64,000 nucleotides of DNA from a bacterium D16-51 (lineage in GTDB: Bacteria > Bacillota > Clostridia > Lachnospirales > Lachnospiraceae), in NCBI GenBank assembly GCA_003612285.1, contig RAYE01000007.1, positions 51,974 to 115,973 on the forward strand, read 5' to 3'. A program made the translations under genes and the position numbers. A model generated the notes under the pieces. It saw nothing but the letters and a program-made list of their open reading frames with translations, did no database searches and was not told the origin of the DNA. Position 1 is the stretch's first letter; every line of letters starts with the position of its first letter. This document shows positions 63,301-64,000 of this stretch, piece after piece.

Positions 63301-63590
63301 TTTCTTTAAAGGCAGGAGGAACAGGCCTGAACCTTGTCGGGGCTGATACGGTAATCCATTTTGATCCGTGGTGGAACCCGGCAGTTGAAGAACAGGCAAC
63401 AGACCGTGCCTACCGGATAGGGCAGGATAAAAGAGTACATGTGATAAAATATGTGATGAAAGACTCAATTGAGGAAAAAATTTATCAGCTTCAGCGGCAG
63501 AAAAAGATACTTTCTGAGAGTGTAATTGATTCCGGGGAGGTGTTTATTAACCAGTTGTCGGAAGAAGAACTTTTGGAATTGTTTCAGTAA
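60393..63590 (+). CDS. SNF2-family helicase with SWIM zinc finger
   Basis: 1065 aa. SWIM finger CNCPASVKYSGACKH (Cys residues near 70-85), a long middle region (DUF-like, 130-600) and the SNF2 core: Walker A DDMGLGKT (near 634), DEAH-like FIDEAQ, QTD-type helicase C half ending QATDRAYRIGQD and motif VI. It may remodel protein-DNA or repair DNA. ATG 60393 follows AGGAGGGGA. It stands alone after the flippase gene and before a terminator region. Confidence 0.93.
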   Translation: MQKITREAIRQMASSETVYYRGMRYYAAHAVTKVTWNDTNKQYRSVVKGSNQYLVMIQPGEEETIYTCNCPASVKYSGACKHVVATLLFIADYQQRQEINESHMAEDQTAYQIVEYFRKREYRQLTPQYYHVHLQITIPEFFKDQSIKAFLSISAGCTKMYKVPNTKKFIEDCYQERTIRLGKEFCFIPGECAFDAQSVPVIEYLTEIYEIQETLGKTYYSDLFNRQELVLSQRMLSKMLHIIAGTDCSLSLYGKPFTETSVVAGSPEAALKMEMENDRILLHNESENKLISLCRDGSILFYNNCLYLPEKEFICNILPFYSSLFLGEEKVLEFRGENKSDFIEKVLPVIKKSIHVSVPMELKESYVVEPLVPKLYLDIAYSKTKCYISASIQFVYGSYCVNPLHPFNSGKYILVRDKEEEERLTRLMYNLNFKVSEDGFLLKKEEDIFNLLTENIKLLTDNFEVFYSKAYKSASLQKTGVLSGKIRLGSGIDFLEMDLDYSQVPKEELEEFFKAIRLKKRYYRLKSGAFVDLQEQNGQLRALSWIVENGQPEENGKIYLPKTAALFLEDMLPKGNKIQKEEAYRKLVEQIHSPGKAKWEVPEVVQAKLRPYQRVGYQWLKTLAYYGMGGILADDMGLGKTLQAIVYICSSLGEKTLIVCPTSLAYNWQEEFEKFAPSVHTRIISGTPEERCAAIKDSAAEDVLITTYPLIRKDIEYYQDITFDHFFIDEAQFIKNPGSLSAKAVKAVKAKHRFALTGTPIENALSELWSVFDFIMPGFFPRYSKFSDIYEKPIMRGEDETVMQELKLRIHPFILRRMKKQVLKELPDKTESMRMAEMTKKQEKIYLSYLSRIREEIKNNEELNPGGGRIQILSALTRLRQICCHPGTFIDNYTGGSGKLDLLMEQLPDILDGGHSVIIFSQFTSMLSIIARKLGETGIVYYYLAGSTKAADRKRYVKEFNEGRAKVFLISLKAGGTGLNLVGADTVIHFDPWWNPAVEEQATDRAYRIGQDKRVHVIKYVMKDSIEEKIYQLQRQKKILSESVIDSGEVFINQLSEEELLELFQ

Positions 63591-63607
63591 GGAACTGTTA
63601 AGAAATA

Positions 63608-63634
63608 CCTGTGAATAATGCGCAGGATTTTTTT
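63608..63634 (+). terminator. Terminator of the SNF2 gene
   Basis: CCTGTG...CGCAGG stem followed by seven T (63628-63634). It starts within a TAAGGAACTGTTAA repeat shared with 46766. Confidence 0.6.
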
Positions 63635-63666
63635 CGAGAGTGCCGCACAAAAAAGAAAAAGTATGA

Positions 63667-63705
63667 AAAGGTGTATGATAGAGGGAAATATCATGCATCT
63701 TTTTT
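63667..63705 (+). terminator. Second terminator
   Basis: AAAGGTGTATGATA (63667-63680) pairs with TATCATGCATCT (63689-63700), followed by T-run. The rest of 63640-63857 holds no gene other than a poor AT-rich promoter near 63775. Confidence 0.7.
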
Positions 63706-63857
63706 GTTGTAGGGGATTTTTTATACAAGGTTATCTTATTAAAAAAATTGTAATAATAAGCTATTAAATATGAGATAATACAAGTAATAGGCTTGTTTTA
63801 CGCATGATGATTAGAACGGCTGTGAATAGTAATAAAAAAGAAAGGATGGAGATGCAT

Positions 63858-64000
63858 ATGGAAAGGACAATTACAGAGCAGATGTTAGGGGATTATGTTA
63901 TCTATTTAAGGGAGGAGGAGAAGAGCGCGGCGACAATCAGCAAATACCTGTGCGATTTACGCAAGCTTACAGGGTATGCGGCCGGCAGGGCGCTTGACAA
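63858..64000 (+). CDS. Tyrosine recombinase/integrase (3' end outside window)
   Basis: Only the first 47 codons are visible. ERTITEQMLGDYVIYL and EEEKSAATISKYLCDLRKL match the N-terminal SAM-like arm-binding domain of tyrosine recombinases. ATG 63858 (or in-frame 63852) follows AAAGGATGGAG. The catalytic part is beyond the window. Confidence 0.75.
   Translation, partial: MERTITEQMLGDYVIYLREEEKSAATISKYLCDLRKLTGYAAGRALD

Noticed and set aside
63588..63720. Attachment site for the recombinase at the window end
   Set aside because: The sequence is two terminators and a dispersed repeat; no matching partner is visible within the window.
1..64000. CRISPR array, tRNA or rRNA genes, or a prophage
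   Set aside because: No regularly spaced repeats, no cloverleaf or rRNA sequence and no phage structural genes were seen; the only phage-like signals are isolated regulators and a partial recombinase.

Overview
The window is a chromosomal segment of a low-to-mid GC, Gram-positive, endospore-forming Clostridia, most likely a member of the Lachnospiraceae. The grounds are PolC-type replicase, the sporulation pair yqfC/yqfD, a SpoVB/MurJ-like flippase, AGGAGG-type ribosome sites, frequent TTG/GTG starts, L27 with a cleavable N-terminus next to the Prp protease, and the conserved order frr-uppS-cdsA-dxr-rseP-ispG-polC and rplU-prp-rpmA-obgE. This assignment rests on recognised families and gene order, not on a search.

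Layout. (1) 1-11.3 kb: co-directional core operon for ribosome recycling, undecaprenyl and phospholipid precursors, two MEP-pathway steps (dxr, ispG), site-2 protease, PolC and a membrane zinc peptidase. (2) 11.3-13.1 kb: a 237-bp foldback element, then an AlkD-like/methyltransferase fusion whose linker is made of palindromes. (3) 13.1-15.0 kb: rpsB-tsf. (4) 15.0-26.5 kb: an accessory island bounded by an 83-bp direct repeat copying the last codons and terminator of tsf. It carries a four-gene, translationally coupled operon (XRE regulator, nucleotidyltransferase, metallo-beta-lactamase-fold protein, trypsin-like/TPR protein), a decayed IS110 element, an AAA ATPase-nuclease, a VirB4 fragment fused to an unknown protein, and a BrnT/BrnA module whose toxin has a nonsense mutation. 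No integrase is visible in the island. (5) 26.5-29.8 kb: further small accessory genes: a hydrophobic 34-aa peptide, an ORF carrying an in-frame foldback insertion, Uma2 nuclease, small HTH protein, truncated HIRAN protein, LytTR response regulator.

(6) 30.2-41.3 kb: two very large secreted proteins with Ig-like and Calx-beta-like segments and lysine-rich ends. (7) 41.4-48.7 kb: chemoreceptor, M18 aminopeptidase, ParB-like/BMP fusion, metallophosphoesterase, DAHP synthase. (8) 48.8-53.4 kb: L21 leader, rplU-prp-rpmA, obgE, a degenerate M50-like membrane protein, scpA-scpB. (9) 53.4-63.6 kb: DUF1836 protein, then yqfC-yqfD-phoH-HD protein-ybeY-flippase-SNF2 helicase. The window ends in the start of a tyrosine recombinase.

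The best candidate for an undescribed system is the 15.1-20.0 kb operon. Its protease/TPR gene is cut at its 3' end by a deletion joining it to the IS110 remnant, so the copy here is probably incomplete. A second theme is palindromic elements that became part of coding sequence (12.2 kb, 27.0 kb) or sit on stop codons (1.33, 46.77, 49.99, 63.59 kb).
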